Of a DNA stretch of 64,000 nucleotides, positions 63,768 to 64,000 are shown one piece after another (position 1 is the first letter of the stretch; each line of letters begins with the position of its first letter). Source of the DNA: Peribacillus asahii (GTDB lineage: Bacteria; Bacillota; Bacilli; Bacillales; DSM-1321); contig NZ_QWVS01000014.1 of assembly GCF_003570725.1 (NCBI RefSeq), positions 1 through 64,000 of the forward strand. The letters run 5' to 3'. The position numbers and the translations under genes were made by a program. Below the pieces are notes generated by a model. It did not search any database. It had not been told where the DNA came from and saw only the letters and a list, made by a program, of their open reading frames with translations.

Positions 63768-64000
63768 TTAAAATCCGAACTGCTGAAAGATATTTCTTTT
63801 ATACAGTTTATACACTTCTTTTCCAGCAATTTGATTAATAATCGCTGCATTTCGATAAGCACCAAGCCCTAAGTCAGGCGCTCCTACTCCATGTGTATGA
63901 AGTTCACCATTTTGAATAAATAATGAAGCTCCATCAACTGTCGTTTTAACTTTATATTGTTCATCTATTTCTAGCTGTCCTTGGTCATCAAACTTTACAT
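63768..64000 (-). CDS. lysine/ornithine N-hydroxylase-like protein (C-terminal part)
   Basis: 76 residues at the window edge; the rest lies outside. The segment ELHTHGVGAPDLGLGAYRNA and AIINQIAGKEVYKLYKR matches the C-terminal end of IucD-type FAD/NADPH-dependent N-hydroxylases, which make the hydroxamate group of citrate-hydroxamate siderophores. It lies in the same operon, directly before the exporter gene. The edge truncates it, not a mutation. Confidence 0.75.
   Translation of the reverse strand, partial: VKFDDQGQLEIDEQYKVKTTVDGASLFIQNGELHTHGVGAPDLGLGAYRNAAIINQIAGKEVYKLYKRNIFQQFGF

Overview
The window looks like chromosome or large-plasmid DNA of a spore-forming Bacillus, most likely the Bacillus cereus group. 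Low-GC intergenic DNA, AGGAGG-type ribosome sites, a CwlJ spore hydrolase, fused MsrA/MsrB, the three-gene heterocycloanthracin-type maturation set and many proteins of B. cereus type support this. It is an accessory, decaying region: at least ten reading frames are broken by frameshifts, in-frame stops or deletions, and several are short scars. Intact genes sit between them. Some single-base lesions could be assembly errors.

Layout. 0.3-4.1 kb: a dead gene, a XerS-like tyrosine recombinase, a HemD-like protein and a methyltransferase. 4.3-10.2 kb: a complete-looking thiazole/oxazole-modified peptide (TOMM) cluster with a Cys/Gly-rich heterocycloanthracin/sonorensin-like precursor, an RRE/ThiF-like maturation protein, a YcaO cyclodehydratase and a SagB-type dehydrogenase. 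It is followed by a tRNA-3'-half-like scar and strong terminators.

10.6-20.2 kb: an organosulfur island with GC-richer codon use, which suggests transfer from a Lysinibacillus-like donor. It holds MetQ and MetI-type transport genes, two HpaB-family and two SsuD-like flavin monooxygenases, a DszC/SfnB-like enzyme and an iron alcohol dehydrogenase. A deletion has fused the second SsuD-like gene to a MetN ATPase that has lost its Walker A. The island ends in an IS3-type scar and a 55-bp fragment of a sigma-54 activator.

20.2-31.7 kb: AT-rich mosaic DNA. It holds two copies of a ~145-bp noncoding repeat, small ORFs, a two-TM protein, a SWIM/SNF2 helicase, a truncated TOTE-type primase gene, two other decayed genes, a frameshifted LAGLIDADG endonuclease behind a promoter carrying a LexA-like box, and an interleaved inverted repeat.

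31.7-53.7 kb: housekeeping-like accessory genes: a BCS1-like AAA ATPase, an acyl-CoA dehydrogenase, a metallo-hydrolase with its regulator, CoA-disulfide-reductase-like, racemase-like, PQQ sugar dehydrogenase-like, MsrAB, cupredoxin, AraC/GyrI-like, methionine aminopeptidase, amidohydrolase, CwlJ, 3-methyladenine glycosylase and a polar amino-acid ABC transporter.

54-64 kb: an aldo/keto reductase, a LysR regulator divergent from an EamA permease, a tRNA-like pseudogene, a GTP cyclohydrolase II homologue, an NlpC/P60 hydrolase and, at the right edge, the end of an NRPS-independent siderophore operon (lysine N-hydroxylase-like, MFS exporter, IucA/IucC synthetase).
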